Shown in pieces: positions 17,723-26,869 of a stretch of 64,000 nucleotides of DNA. Location: assembly GCF_010119195.1 (NCBI RefSeq), contig NZ_WRXL01000009.1, positions 1-64,000 on the forward strand, given 5' to 3'. How positions within the stretch are numbered: the first letter of the stretch is position 1; every line of letters starts with the position of its first letter. Under the pieces are notes generated by a model that did not search any database, was not told the origin of the DNA, and saw only the letters and a program-made list of their open reading frames with translations. The position numbers and the translations under genes were made by a program. The DNA comes from Haloarcula salina. Its GTDB lineage: Archaea; Halobacteriota; Halobacteria; Halobacteriales; Haloarculaceae.

Positions 17723-18316
17723 TCAGTGACGCTGCGGATCGATCTGTCGCCCGACTAGTACGAGACTCCCGACCAGCAGAAGGGCGGAGACCGGCAACAG
17801 GTACTGAAACGTCGTCAGCAGCACGCCGGACGCCTGGATACCGAGTACGATCAAGACGACGGGGCCACAGCAGGCGGTCCCGGACAGCACCGCGGGGATA
17901 CTGGCGAGGAATCCGGACGACGACTGGCCCAGCCCACACGCCGCCGGTTGCGTCCACGCGAGGTAGGTCAGGCCGAAGTTCAGTCCGACCAAGACGGCGA
18001 GTCCGAGGCCGAGAACGGAATTGAACGAGAACAGATAGGTCACGGGACCGAACTGGACGCGTGCGACCGGCGTAAACGAGAACGGGCCGAGAGCGGGGCG
18101 AAACAGTTTCGAGAGGGGCGCGTCGACGACCGAAACGGCGTAGCCACCGAGCCCCGGTGCGAGATGGCCCAGCGCCCACAGGTAGACGAGCAGATACCCG
18201 ACCGCCACCGTGACGGTGACGAGAAGGGCGTCCCGCCGGCGAACGGTCAGTACCGTCGCCGTGTGCGTTTTCGACACGGCCGTCTTCGACCGTCGAATCA
18301 GCGACGACTCACCCAT
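17723..18316 (-). CDS. Membrane protein with MerT-like Cys-Cys motif
   Basis: The 197-aa protein has about five membrane helices. Helix 4 carries SGTACCGPVVLIVLGIQASG, which resembles the ACC-x-GPLVLVALG helix of mercuric transport proteins, where the vicinal cysteines bind a soft metal or take part in thiol exchange. A third cysteine is in PAACGLGQSS just before. The ATG at 18316 lies 8 bp inside the upstream DUF3179 gene, so the two are co-expressed. The family is not one I can name; a heavy-metal, copper or redox role is inference only. Confidence 0.7.
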   Translation of the reverse strand: MGESSLIRRSKTAVSKTHTATVLTVRRRDALLVTVTVAVGYLLVYLWALGHLAPGLGGYAVSVVDAPLSKLFRPALGPFSFTPVARVQFGPVTYLFSFNSVLGLGLAVLVGLNFGLTYLAWTQPAACGLGQSSSGFLASIPAVLSGTACCGPVVLIVLGIQASGVLLTTFQYLLPVSALLLVGSLVLVGRQIDPQRH

Positions 18317-19415
18317 AGACGTTGGTGTTCGGGTAGTAGCCCGCCCACGCGAACCACATCGCGTCGAACGTGTGGATTTCCTCCAACGGGAGCGCGCCGG
18401 GCGCGTGGGTCGTCCCGTCAGGTCCGACGACCTCGTCGCCGTCCGCTTCGTAGGCGTGCTGTGCCGGATTGAGATAGACGTAGCCCGTGTCGAGATGGGG
18501 GTCGTAGACGGCGAGGGCCGGGTCAGTGCCGAGTGTTCCGGTCATCACTCGCCGGGTCGCCAGGGCGTCTTTCAGAAACGCGACCGCTCCGTCGGGCGTT
18601 CGTGCCCCCATGACGACGGTCTTGCGCGGGAAGCGGTCGCTTTCGTGCAGCGGCGGGAACAGCAGCGAGTCGCTTTCGTAGTAGCCCCTGCGCGGGTTGT
18701 AGGACCCGTACGGATCGCGCTGATAGTTCCGCGCGTGGCCCGACTCCGTCGAGAGGACCCGCGTCGCTGGCCGGTGCTCGCGCCACCGCTCCCAGGTCGT
18801 CCAGACGAGACGGAATTCCCTGAGCGAGCGTATCTGTGGGGATTCGTTCCACGGACCCGGAATCGCGGTCGCGAGCATCTGGGGCCACCAAGTCTCGGTC
18901 GCCCGATCGTACATCACGAGATTGGCATTGAGCAGTCGACCCGAGACACCGAAGGTCGTTTGACCGCGCTCGAACCCCTGAACAGTCCCTGTCAGCGGGC
19001 AGTACGTGACCGCGACGTTCGTCCCGGCGAGTTCGTCGTTGACGATCTCGTGATGGGCCAGGATCTTCTGTGGGTACGCCTTCGCAGTCCCGTCCCGAGC
19101 GACGCCGAAGACAGGGTCGCCGGGATCGATGAAATCCGCGGCCTCGGCGTCTACGAACGCCGGTTCGTCGATGGACGGGATGCCGTCCTTGGGCGGTCCG
19201 CCGGAGCGGGCCTGCTCGCGGAGACGGGCCGGTTCCATCGGGAGGGGAAGGCGCTCGTCGGCAGTCGGAACTGCCTGCGGTCGCGGTGTCGGATCCGTCG
19301 ACTCGGTGCTCGGGGGCGGCTCGGTCGAGTCCCCCGCCGTGTCCTGTCCGACACAGCCGGCGAGCGACGAAAGGGCCGCGGCGGCGAGGAATCGCCGTCG
19401 AGTTCGACGCGCCAT
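18309..19415 (-). CDS. DUF3179-family lipoprotein
   Basis: The 368-aa protein begins with a twin-arginine signal (ARRTRRRFLAAAALSSLAGC) and a lipobox cysteine at about residue 20. The mature region has the DUF3179 landmarks YCPLTGTVQGFERG and GRLLNANLVMYDRATETWWPQ, and the segment AYPQKILAHHEIVNDEL. Members are extracellular or membrane-attached proteins of unknown function. The open frame reaches 19550, but the Tat signal defines ATG 19415. It overlaps the downstream membrane protein by 8 bp. Confidence 0.85.
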   Translation of the reverse strand: MARRTRRRFLAAAALSSLAGCVGQDTAGDSTEPPPSTESTDPTPRPQAVPTADERLPLPMEPARLREQARSGGPPKDGIPSIDEPAFVDAEAADFIDPGDPVFGVARDGTAKAYPQKILAHHEIVNDELAGTNVAVTYCPLTGTVQGFERGQTTFGVSGRLLNANLVMYDRATETWWPQMLATAIPGPWNESPQIRSLREFRLVWTTWERWREHRPATRVLSTESGHARNYQRDPYGSYNPRRGYYESDSLLFPPLHESDRFPRKTVVMGARTPDGAVAFLKDALATRRVMTGTLGTDPALAVYDPHLDTGYVYLNPAQHAYEADGDEVVGPDGTTHAPGALPLEEIHTFDAMWFAWAGYYPNTNVYG

Positions 19416-19589
19416 CAGACGAACTGATGCAGTCGCGGTCAATAACAGTTGAGCGACTGTGCGAAAATGAGACACACTTCCGAAAGTGTCCGCCCGGCCC
19501 GAACACCGGACCCAGCGGCGGCCGGAACGGATAGGCTTCAGTAGCGCCACGACGCGAGGACCGGAGCCGCCGGTATCGCAGGCTTTCGC

Positions 19590-19802
19590 TCAGTCTCCGG
19601 ACGTCTGTGTCTGTGGCGCATCGACGAGTATCTCGCGGCACAGTTCGCTTTTCCGATGTGACGTCTGTAAGTGTCGGTAGACGTCTTGGGCAGTGCCCGA
19701 AAACACGCAGAGCGGGCATTCGACGACAGCATCGCCACCGTCAGCTGTACCGTGATGGGTTCCGCTCGTCCGGGACGGGATGTCCCCCTCATTGGCATCC
19801 AT
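19590..19802 (-). CDS. C2H2 zinc-finger microprotein
   Basis: This 70-aa protein contains one classical-looking finger, C-x2-C-x11-H-x4-H, within ECPLCVFSGTAQDVYRHLQ (residues about 28-50), flanked by polar, probably disordered ends. One-finger proteins of this size are common in haloarchaea and some act as regulators or RNA- or DNA-binding cofactors. It stands alone, 174 bp upstream of the DUF3179 start on the same strand. Codon use is like its neighbours. No partner can be assigned. Confidence 0.72.
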   Translation of the reverse strand: MDANEGDIPSRTSGTHHGTADGGDAVVECPLCVFSGTAQDVYRHLQTSHRKSELCREILVDAPQTQTSGD

Positions 19803-20152
19803 GGCTCGTAAATCGAGTGTAGGCTCATTTTGGGGATAGTTGTTGACTCTAGAGGGCTAGAAGCCGTGTTTCACGGCTCCGGGACCCCGTATATTGGGGA
19901 ACTCTCTCGTCCCTCACGCGTTGGTTCCCGATAGCAGAACACAGGTGTGTGGAGTGACGATAAACGGGGCCACCGCGAAATGGGATGATCGTGGAGATTA
20001 CAGCTATATTTCACGTGTTTTCAGCCCAATATGTAACTCGTGTGCCGATAAGGCTCCGAATATCCCATATAAAGTAATGAAATTCCGAATATGAAATCTA
20101 TATCTCATTTTCACACACGAGATTTGGAACTATGAACTTCGAATGCCTGTAT
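19803..20152. other. Gene-free stretch with hairpin
   Basis: About 350 bp without a supported gene. AGCCGTG-TTT-CACGGCT at 19862-19878 is a perfect 7-bp hairpin and could terminate transcription from either side. The segment 20000-20150 is AT-rich, unlike the surrounding genes. Confidence 0.45.
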
Positions 20153-21367
20153 TTATGATCGTTCTATCTGCATATAGGAGTCGAGTTTGTCGGCGATCGT
20201 CCGGGCGAACGCGTCGTCGTTGATCGCGGCCTCGGACTCGATCAGTTCCACCGATTCGTCGAGATTGGAGCGGAGCGCGTCGAACAGAGCCCCGTCGGCT
20301 TCGGAGTCGTCGAACTCCGCGCCGTCTTCGTCGAGCATCGAAACGCCACCGAGCGGGAGCGCGAGCGCCGTCGGTCCGGTCGCGGCGTTGAGTTTCTCTG
20401 CGATGATGCGCCCGAGGTCGGCGTTCTCGTCCGGCGTCGTTCGCATCAGCGTCACCTGCGGATTGTGGACGTGGAACGTCCGACCCTCGAACTCCTCCGG
20501 GACGGAATCACGCGGGCCGAAGTTGACCATGTCGAGTGCGCCGGGAGCGACGACCTGCGGGATTCCCCGCTCGGCCGCGGCGTCGAGTCGGTCGGGGCCG
20601 GCCGACAGCACGCCCCCGACGAGTTCGTCGGCCCACTCGGTGGTCGTCACGTCGAGGACCCCGTCGATGACGCCCTCCCGAATGAGATTCTCCATCGCCC
20701 GGCCGCCGGTACCGGTCGCGTGGAAGACGATGGTCTCGTATCCACGGTCCTCCAGCACCTCGCGTGCCGCCTGGACGCACGGCGTGGTGACGCCGAACAT
20801 CGTCATCCCGATGGTCGGCTTCTCGGAGAGCGCCACGCCGGGGTCGTTGGCGACCATGCCGACCATCGCCAGCGCGGCGTTCGAAATGACCGTCCGTGAG
20901 AGTTGGTTCAGCCCCTCGATGTCGGCGACGGAGTACAGCATCGCGATGTCGGTGGCCCCGACGTAGGGCTCGGTGTCGCCCGAGGCCATCGTCGAAACCA
21001 TGAGCTTCGGGACACCCACGGGTAGCGCACGCATCGCACTCGTGGCGATAGACGTGTTCCCCGACCCGCCGAGTCCGAGGATCCCGTCGAGCGTCCCGGC
21101 CTCGTGAAGACGGGTCGCGATCGCTGCCGCGCCATCGCCCATGACCTCCATCGCCGCTCCGCGGTCCCCATCTTCGCGGAGCGCGGCGAGCGAGGAGCCA
21201 CCGGCTTCCGCTACCTCGGCGGCCGTGGTATCCGGTTCGATCTCCGGGTCCCCCATCACGCCGACGTCCACCAGGTGGACCTCGACGCCCTGTGCGGCGA
21301 GGACATCGCGTGCGAAGCCGATCTCTTCGCCCTTCGTATCGAGCGTGCCGACGATGACGACGCTCAT
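20153..21367 (-). CDS. UPF0261 protein (Tm-1 N-terminal-like ATP-binding domain)
   Basis: The 404-aa protein begins MSVVIVGTLDTKGEEIGFAR, the hallmark of the UPF0261/Tm-1-like family, and includes LDGILGLGGSGNTSIATSAMR and STMASGDTEPYVG. These belong to the ATP-binding half of plant Tm-1. The C-terminal half has EEFEGRTFHVHNPQVTLMRT and ALPLGGVSMLD. It is encoded 28 bp downstream of a TIM-barrel protein that matches the other half of Tm-1, so the two probably form one complex. Biochemical function is not established; the neighbourhood points to small-molecule catabolism. Confidence 0.9.
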   Translation of the reverse strand: MSVVIVGTLDTKGEEIGFARDVLAAQGVEVHLVDVGVMGDPEIEPDTTAAEVAEAGGSSLAALREDGDRGAAMEVMGDGAAAIATRLHEAGTLDGILGLGGSGNTSIATSAMRALPVGVPKLMVSTMASGDTEPYVGATDIAMLYSVADIEGLNQLSRTVISNAALAMVGMVANDPGVALSEKPTIGMTMFGVTTPCVQAAREVLEDRGYETIVFHATGTGGRAMENLIREGVIDGVLDVTTTEWADELVGGVLSAGPDRLDAAAERGIPQVVAPGALDMVNFGPRDSVPEEFEGRTFHVHNPQVTLMRTTPDENADLGRIIAEKLNAATGPTALALPLGGVSMLDEDGAEFDDSEADGALFDALRSNLDESVELIESEAAINDDAFARTIADKLDSYMQIERS

Positions 21368-21395
21368 CGCGGCCCCCTCGTTCGCGTCGGTCGGC

Positions 21396-22232
21396 TCATG
21401 AGACGGTCATGTCCTTGAACTCGCGCGCCTGTTTTTCGATCGCGTCTTCGGTGGCGAGACGCTCAATGCTGGACGCGCCGAAGAAGCCGACGACGCCGTC
21501 GGTGTTGTCGAGGACGTACTGGGCGTCCTCCGGCCACGCGATGGGGCCGCCGTGGCAGATCACCAGCACGTCGTCGTTGACGCTCTTCGCAGCGTCGTGG
21601 TGAGCCTGGACCCGCTCGGCCGCCTCGTCCAGGCTCAGGGCGGTCTCGGCCCCGATGTCGCCCGACGTGGTGAGGCCCATGTGCGAGACGACGACGTCGG
21701 CACCCGCTTCGGCCATCTCGCGTGCCTGTGACTCGTCGAAGACGTAGGGGCAGGTGAGCATCCCCTGCTCGCTGGCCTCCCGAATCATCTCGATCTCCTT
21801 GTCGTAGCCCATCCCGGTCTCTTCGAGGTTCTTCCTGAAGGAGCTGTCTTCGTCGATCAGTCCGACGGTGGGGAAGTTCTGAACGCCCGAGAAGCCCCGG
21901 CGTCGGAGGTCTTCGATGAAGACGTCCATCTCGCGGAACGGATCGGTGCCGTTGACGCCCGCCAGGACCGGCGTGTCCTCGACGACAGGTAAGACTTCCT
22001 GGCCCATCTCCAGTACGATCTCGTTCGCGTCACCGTACGAGAGCAGTCCCGCCAGCGACCCGCGCCCGTTCATCCGGTATCGGCCCGAGTTGTAGATAAT
22101 GAGGAGATCGACCCCGCCGCGTTCGGCGAACTTCGCCGAAATTCCGGTCCCGGCCCCCGCCCCGATAATCGGTTCGTCGTCCTGTACAGTCGACTCTAGC
22201 CGCTCTAGCGACTCCGTTCGTGCGAACTCCAT
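21396..22232 (-). CDS. TIM-barrel protein of the phosphoenolpyruvate hydrolase-like family
   Basis: The 278-aa protein has the family's markers: IIGAGAGTGISAKFAERGGVD near the N-terminus, VLAGVNGTDPF in the middle, FSGVQNFPTVGLID, and VICHGGPIAWPEDA near the end. The domain corresponds to the C-terminal half of plant Tm-1. It is first in a two-gene unit with the UPF0261 protein. The annotation name comes from a related domain and should not be taken as proof that PEP is the substrate. A cupin gene is transcribed divergently 163 bp away. Confidence 0.88.
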   Translation of the reverse strand: MEFARTESLERLESTVQDDEPIIGAGAGTGISAKFAERGGVDLLIIYNSGRYRMNGRGSLAGLLSYGDANEIVLEMGQEVLPVVEDTPVLAGVNGTDPFREMDVFIEDLRRRGFSGVQNFPTVGLIDEDSSFRKNLEETGMGYDKEIEMIREASEQGMLTCPYVFDESQAREMAEAGADVVVSHMGLTTSGDIGAETALSLDEAAERVQAHHDAAKSVNDDVLVICHGGPIAWPEDAQYVLDNTDGVVGFFGASSIERLATEDAIEKQAREFKDMTVS

Positions 22233-22395
22233 AGTCCAGTCTGGTAATCGGTAGAATGCCTAATCAAGATTGGGGTTCAGCGCCGACGAACCGCCGGCTC
22301 CGTGCGGCTCTCGATATGTTCCGACGCGATGAACCGACCGGACTGTCGTTCGGACCACAATCTTTAATATATCTTGCTGTTCGATACCACACGTT

Positions 22396-22806
22396 ATGGT
22401 AGCAGACGAGCGGTTCGTCAACCCGGACGATGTCGAGACGATCAAACTGGACTGGGGAACGCTGAAGTGGCTGAACGCTCCCGACGTGACGGGTGCCGAG
22501 GAGTTCAGTGCCGGCGTCGTGGTCCTCGAACCCGGGAAGGGGCACGAGCGACACACCCACCCGGACAGCGAGGAGATACTCTACTTCCTCAGCGGTGAGG
22601 GCGAACAGACCGTCGCCGACGAGGAGCGGTCCGTCGGCGCGGGTGAGATGGTCTTCATTCCGAGCGGCGTGGAACACAGCACGATCAACACGTCCTGGGA
22701 ACCGCTCCGATTCATCGCCGTCTACGGCCCGCCCGGGCCGGAAGCCGAGATACGCGACCTCGACGACGCGGAGATCTTCCCGCCGGGCGAGGTCCCGAAC
22801 GCGTAG
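22396..22806 (+). CDS. Single-domain cupin protein
   Basis: The 136-aa protein is a small cupin: motif 1 GHERHTHPDSEEILYFLSGEG has the metal-ligand His-x-His and Glu, and motif 2 is FIPSGVEHSTINTS with the second His. Such proteins isomerise, decarboxylate or bind sugars and small acids. It diverges from the Tm-1-like pair and has a TATA-like ttaatatat at about 22362-22370, about 26 bp before ATG. It probably acts on an intermediate of the same catabolic island. Substrate unknown. Confidence 0.85.
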   Translation: MVADERFVNPDDVETIKLDWGTLKWLNAPDVTGAEEFSAGVVVLEPGKGHERHTHPDSEEILYFLSGEGEQTVADEERSVGAGEMVFIPSGVEHSTINTSWEPLRFIAVYGPPGPEAEIRDLDDAEIFPPGEVPNA

Positions 22807-22900
22807 CCCAGTGGCCGGTCGTCGGTCGCTCGAAACGGAGTCGGCGGGTCGCTATCGCGCCCGTCTTCCGTGACTGCTTTTTCAAACGGTATTCCGAACG

Positions 22901-24160
22901 CTACTCGACTGCGTACACCGTCGCGTCGGTCCCGCCGAAGTAGAGCACGTCGTCGACGAGCGCCGGGCTGGAGCCGACGCCCCGATTGCCGATCTCCAGG
23001 AACCACTCCTCGTCACCCTCGGTCGTGAGCGCGTGAACACCAACGTCCTCGCCGTCGGTCTGTCGGTGACTGCCGACGTAGAGGCGCTCGTCCGTCACGA
23101 CCGGACTGCTTCCGATCTCCAGGGCCGGCGTCTCGAAGGTCCACTCCTCCGTCCCGGTGGTTCGGTCGAAGCAGAAGACCTTGGCGTGGTTCGTCGTGGG
23201 ATCGTCGAGCGTGTTGTACGGCGTGTGGCCGACGTAGACGCTCTCCTCGTCGACGGCGACCGACCCGGAGATGTACCGGCCGGCCGTGTCGGCGAGCCAC
23301 TCCTGCTCGCCGGTCGCCGCGTCGACGGCGTGGACGTTCCCGTTCCAATCCGTGATGAAGACGGTCTCGTACGCGAAAGCCGGGCTCGACCAGATCATGT
23401 CCCGCGTGTCGTACCTCCACTCGACGTCGCCCGACGCGGGCGTCAGTGCGTACAGGGTCCCGTCAGACGCGCCGATATACACCAGTTCGCCGGTGACGGC
23501 CGGGCTACTCACGACCTCGGTGCCGACCTCGTAGCGCCAGTTCGTCTCTCCCGACGCGGCGTCGAGCGAGTAGATCCAGCCGTTCTCCGGCACGTCGGTC
23601 TCGTCTGCGTACCACGCACAGGCCAGGTTGTGGCACCCGACGCCCACGAAGACCGAGCCGTCCCACACTGTCGGACTGCCACGGATCAGCCCGTCGAACG
23701 ATCGAGACCACCGCTCCGTTCCGTCCGCGGCGTCGACGGCGTAGAGATGCCTGTCGTAGGACCCGACGTACACCGTCCCGTCGCTGTAGGCCGGCGTCGC
23801 CTCGATCCGGTGTCGCGCCGGGAACGTCCACTCTTCCGTTCCCGTTTCGCCGTCGAGCGCGTAGAGCGAATTGTCCGTACCGCCGATGTAGACGGTCCCG
23901 TTCGCGACGACCGGGCTCCCCCAGAACGGACCGTCGGCGTCGTAAGTCCACTTGACCGACGGACTCGACCCGATCGAAGAAGTCCCACCCGTGTAGCCGG
24001 TGTTGTATCGGCCCCCCCGAAAAGACGGCCAGGACGTGATCGGGTCGGAGACGGGGTGACGGGCCGTGCCCACGGCCCCCGGACTCTGACAGCCCGCGGC
24101 GGCCGTGACTGCGGCCGCCGAGATCGACGCGAGAAACTGCCGACGAGATCTGTTCGCCAT
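22901..24160 (-). CDS. Exported PQQ-like beta-propeller repeat protein
   Basis: The 419-aa protein starts with a twin-arginine signal (NRSRRQFLASISAAA) and a cysteine in AAAGCQSPG, then a run of about eight propeller blades. Each blade carries a variant of GTVYIG and LYALDAASGxxxWxY, as in GTVYIGGTDNSLYALDGE and GTVYVGSYDRHLYAVDAA. Many haloarchaea have such proteins at the outer membrane face, with cofactor or scaffold roles. There is no quinoprotein dehydrogenase active site that I can identify. A TATA-like element at about 24185-24195 supports its own promoter. Confidence 0.85.
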   Translation of the reverse strand: MANRSRRQFLASISAAAVTAAAGCQSPGAVGTARHPVSDPITSWPSFRGGRYNTGYTGGTSSIGSSPSVKWTYDADGPFWGSPVVANGTVYIGGTDNSLYALDGETGTEEWTFPARHRIEATPAYSDGTVYVGSYDRHLYAVDAADGTERWSRSFDGLIRGSPTVWDGSVFVGVGCHNLACAWYADETDVPENGWIYSLDAASGETNWRYEVGTEVVSSPAVTGELVYIGASDGTLYALTPASGDVEWRYDTRDMIWSSPAFAYETVFITDWNGNVHAVDAATGEQEWLADTAGRYISGSVAVDEESVYVGHTPYNTLDDPTTNHAKVFCFDRTTGTEEWTFETPALEIGSSPVVTDERLYVGSHRQTDGEDVGVHALTTEGDEEWFLEIGNRGVGSSPALVDDVLYFGGTDATVYAVE

Positions 24161-24225
24161 CTACTCCACATATCGGCGCGGGCAAAATAATGCTATCGGC
24201 TACCGTCGTCCCCATGAGCCTCTCG

Positions 24226-24969
24226 TCAGACGACGAGGTACTCGTCGAGGTCCTCGTTCTCGAGTTGCTCGACGGACCCCTCGTAGACGATGTCGCCCTG
24301 ATCGAGGACGTAGCCGCGGTCCGCGATCCGAAGCGCCTCGCGGACGTTCTGCTCGATGAGCAACACCGTGAGTCCCTGGTCGGCGATCTCGTCGATCGAA
24401 TCGCCAACCGTCTCGACGATCTGTGGGGCCAGCCCCTCGGTCGGTTCGTCGAGCAACAACAGTTGCAGGTCCGGCAATCGGAGCGTCCGCGCGATCGAGA
24501 GCATCTGCTGTTCGCCGCCGGAGAGCGTGCCGGCCTCCTGCTCTCGCCGTTCTTCCAGCCGCGGGAACAGGTCGTAGAGTTCCCCGAGCGTCATCGTGCT
24601 GTCGTCGCCGCCGAGCCCCCCGCGGCGGATCCTGTTCCACCAGCCGCGGGTGATCTTGGACATCTCGAGGTTCTCCTCGACCGTCAGTTCGCTGAACAGC
24701 CGGCGTCCCTCGGGGACGACGCCGATGCCGCCCATCGCGATGTCGTCGGCCGGCCAGTCGGTGATGTCCGTGCCGTCGAACCGGATCGTTCCGGACCGAA
24801 TCACCGGCGGTTCGGTGCCCGCGATGCTCCGGACGGTGGTCGTCTTGCCAGCACCGTTCCGCCCGAGGAGCGTGACGACCTCGCCCTCCTCGATGGAGAG
24901 CGAGACGCCGCGGAGGATGTGACTCGGCCCGTAATGGGCGTGGACGTCGTCTAGCTGGAGGAGGCTCAC
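24226..24969 (-). CDS. livF: Branched-chain amino-acid-type ABC transporter ATPase (LivF)
   Basis: The 247-aa ATPase has Walker A LLGRNGAGKTT, signature TLSGGEQQMLSIARTL, Walker B LLLLDEPTEGLAP, and the short length and C-terminus typical of LivF. It begins MSLLQLDDVHAHYG. Its ATG overlaps the stop of livG as ATGA. It is last in the five-gene Liv-type importer set encoded at 24226-29470. In this operon context the imported substrate may be an organic acid or amide and not an amino acid, since this transporter family is broad. Confidence 0.92.
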   Translation of the reverse strand: MSLLQLDDVHAHYGPSHILRGVSLSIEEGEVVTLLGRNGAGKTTTVRSIAGTEPPVIRSGTIRFDGTDITDWPADDIAMGGIGVVPEGRRLFSELTVEENLEMSKITRGWWNRIRRGGLGGDDSTMTLGELYDLFPRLEERREQEAGTLSGGEQQMLSIARTLRLPDLQLLLLDEPTEGLAPQIVETVGDSIDEIADQGLTVLLIEQNVREALRIADRGYVLDQGDIVYEGSVEQLENEDLDEYLVV

Positions 24970-25727
24970 GCCCCGTCACCCCCGCCGAGGTAGGCCTCTC
25001 GAACGGCCGGGTGCTCTCTGATCTCTTCCGGCGTTCCCCGCGCGATCAGTTGTCCCTGATGGAGCGTGAAGATACGGTCAGAGACGTCGAAGACGATGTC
25101 CATGTCGTGCTCGACGAGGAAGATCGTCATCCCCCAGTCCGTCAGGAGGTCGCCGATGAGGTCCACCGTCATTTCGGTCTCCGTCGGGGACATCCCCGCG
25201 GTCGGCTCGTCCATGAACAACAGGTCCGGGTCGGTCGCGAGTCCGATGGCGACTTCCAGTCGGCGCTTGTCGCCGTACGGGAGCGACTGGGCGTCCATGT
25301 CGGCCTTGGAGTCCAGGTCGATGGTCTCCAGAATCTCGTTCGTCTGCTCCTGGACGGCGTCGAACGAATCTCGGCGGCGGAGGAAGTTGACCCTGAACGA
25401 GCCGTGTTCCGCCGCGAACGACGCGACCTGGATGTTCTCGCGGACTGTGAGTTCGGGCAGAATCGACGCGGTCTGAAACGACCGCCCGACGCCGAGTTGG
25501 GCGATCTCGAACGGCTTCATCCCCACGAGATCGGTCCCGGCGTAGGTGACGTCACCCGCTGTCGGCGAGAGCTGACCCGTGATCGTGTTGATGAGCGTGG
25601 ACTTGCCGGCCCCGTTCGGGCCGATGAGCGATACCAGTTCGCCCTCCTCGACGGCGATGTCGACCCCGTCGAGGGCCGTGAGGCCGCCGAATTCTTTCGT
25701 CAGCCCCCGCGTTTCGAGCAGCGCCAT
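24966..25727 (-). CDS. livG: Branched-chain amino-acid-type ABC transporter ATPase (LivG)
   Basis: The 253-aa ATPase shows Walker A IGPNGAGKSTLINTI, a signature-like SLPYGDKRRLEVAIGLA, Walker B LLFMDEPTAGMSPTE and the H-loop LVEHDMDIVFDVSD, the LivG pattern with the extra insertion after the Q-loop. The start is ATG 25727, which shares one base with the livM stop (TGATG); a GTG at 25730 is equally coupled. It pairs with LivF to power import through LivH and LivM. Confidence 0.92.
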   Translation of the reverse strand: MALLETRGLTKEFGGLTALDGVDIAVEEGELVSLIGPNGAGKSTLINTITGQLSPTAGDVTYAGTDLVGMKPFEIAQLGVGRSFQTASILPELTVRENIQVASFAAEHGSFRVNFLRRRDSFDAVQEQTNEILETIDLDSKADMDAQSLPYGDKRRLEVAIGLATDPDLLFMDEPTAGMSPTETEMTVDLIGDLLTDWGMTIFLVEHDMDIVFDVSDRIFTLHQGQLIARGTPEEIREHPAVREAYLGGGDGA

Positions 25728-26869
25728 CACCGGTCACCCCCGGTCGAAACGAGGTCAGAAATCCGCTGTCTCGCGTTCGACAGCAGTTCCTTCGGGTCGC
25801 GGAGTGCGGCGGTGAAGTCGGTCAGCATCCCCCAGATGCCGTCGGGGTAGGCCCACACGACGGCGGTGAACGACAGCGCCAGCAGGAGCAGCCAGTAGTT
25901 CCCGAGCGTGGGGAACCCGTTGACGATGCCCTTGAAGTAGAAGAAGACGAACGTCCCGATCACGGGACCAGCGAGGGTCCCCAGCCCGCCGAGAACGGTC
26001 ATCACGACGATGTCGCCGCTGACCGACCAGTAGAGCCGTTCGACGCCGGCGAACTGCGTATTGACGGCCATCAGTCCCCCGGCGAGCCCCACGATCGCCG
26101 CCGAGAGGATGAACGCGGCGAACTTGTATCGCCAGACGTCGAGACCTACGAAGGCCGTCCGCGTTTCGTTTTCACGGATCGCCTTGAATATCAGCCCGTA
26201 GGGGGACTTCCGAATCCGCGTGATGAGCGCGACGACGGCGACGAAGAAGGCCCCGATGAAGATGTAGAGGTTATTCACCAGCAGCGTACCGACGAGACCG
26301 CTGTACTCGTGCTCCAGTTCGACGAGCCCCAGGAGCGGGGCACGCGGAATGTCGAGCCCGTTGATACCCTTCGTAACCTCGACCAGCGGCTCCCGAGCGA
26401 GGAAGTAGAGGAACTGGGCGATTGCGAGCGCGACGATGGAGAAGTACACCGTGTGGAGCCGCAGCAGTATCAGCGCCGCGACCACACCGAGCGTGACCGC
26501 GGCCAGCGTCCCGACGAGCACGACGAGGAGCGGCTCGTTGTACACGTGAATCGCGAACAGCGCCGCGGCGTAGCTCGCCGTCCCGAAGAACATGGCGTGG
26601 CCGAACGAGAGGAGCCCGGTCTGGCCGAGCAGAAGGTTGAATCCGAGGGCGAAGATCGACCAGATGAGTATCGTCATCGCGAGTCCGTGATACCCCTGGA
26701 ACACGTCCGAGATGACCGGGGCGCGGCCGAACGTGTACGAGAACAGGAGGACGAACAACACCGACGACAGGAAGACGAACCGCTCGGTGTGTTTGATCTG
26801 GTTCCACGTCTCCCAGCTGAGTACCGACGAGTCGCCGTCGAAGCTGTTGCGAATCGTGTCCATGCTCAT
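25727..26869 (-). CDS. livM: Branched-chain amino-acid-type ABC transporter permease (LivM)
   Basis: The 380-aa membrane protein has a long N-terminal lead (MSMDTIRNSFDGDSSVLSW) before the first helix, then GFNLLLGQTGLLSFGHAMFFG and RIRKSPYGLIFKAIRENETRT, the LivM landmarks, and TVLGGLGTLAGPVIGTFVFF. The open frame extends to 27385, but that part is a shadow of livH in another frame; ATG 26869 overlaps the livH stop as ATGA. It forms half the transmembrane pore. Confidence 0.92.
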   Translation of the reverse strand: MSMDTIRNSFDGDSSVLSWETWNQIKHTERFVFLSSVLFVLLFSYTFGRAPVISDVFQGYHGLAMTILIWSIFALGFNLLLGQTGLLSFGHAMFFGTASYAAALFAIHVYNEPLLVVLVGTLAAVTLGVVAALILLRLHTVYFSIVALAIAQFLYFLAREPLVEVTKGINGLDIPRAPLLGLVELEHEYSGLVGTLLVNNLYIFIGAFFVAVVALITRIRKSPYGLIFKAIRENETRTAFVGLDVWRYKFAAFILSAAIVGLAGGLMAVNTQFAGVERLYWSVSGDIVVMTVLGGLGTLAGPVIGTFVFFYFKGIVNGFPTLGNYWLLLLALSFTAVVWAYPDGIWGMLTDFTAALRDPKELLSNARQRISDLVSTGGDR

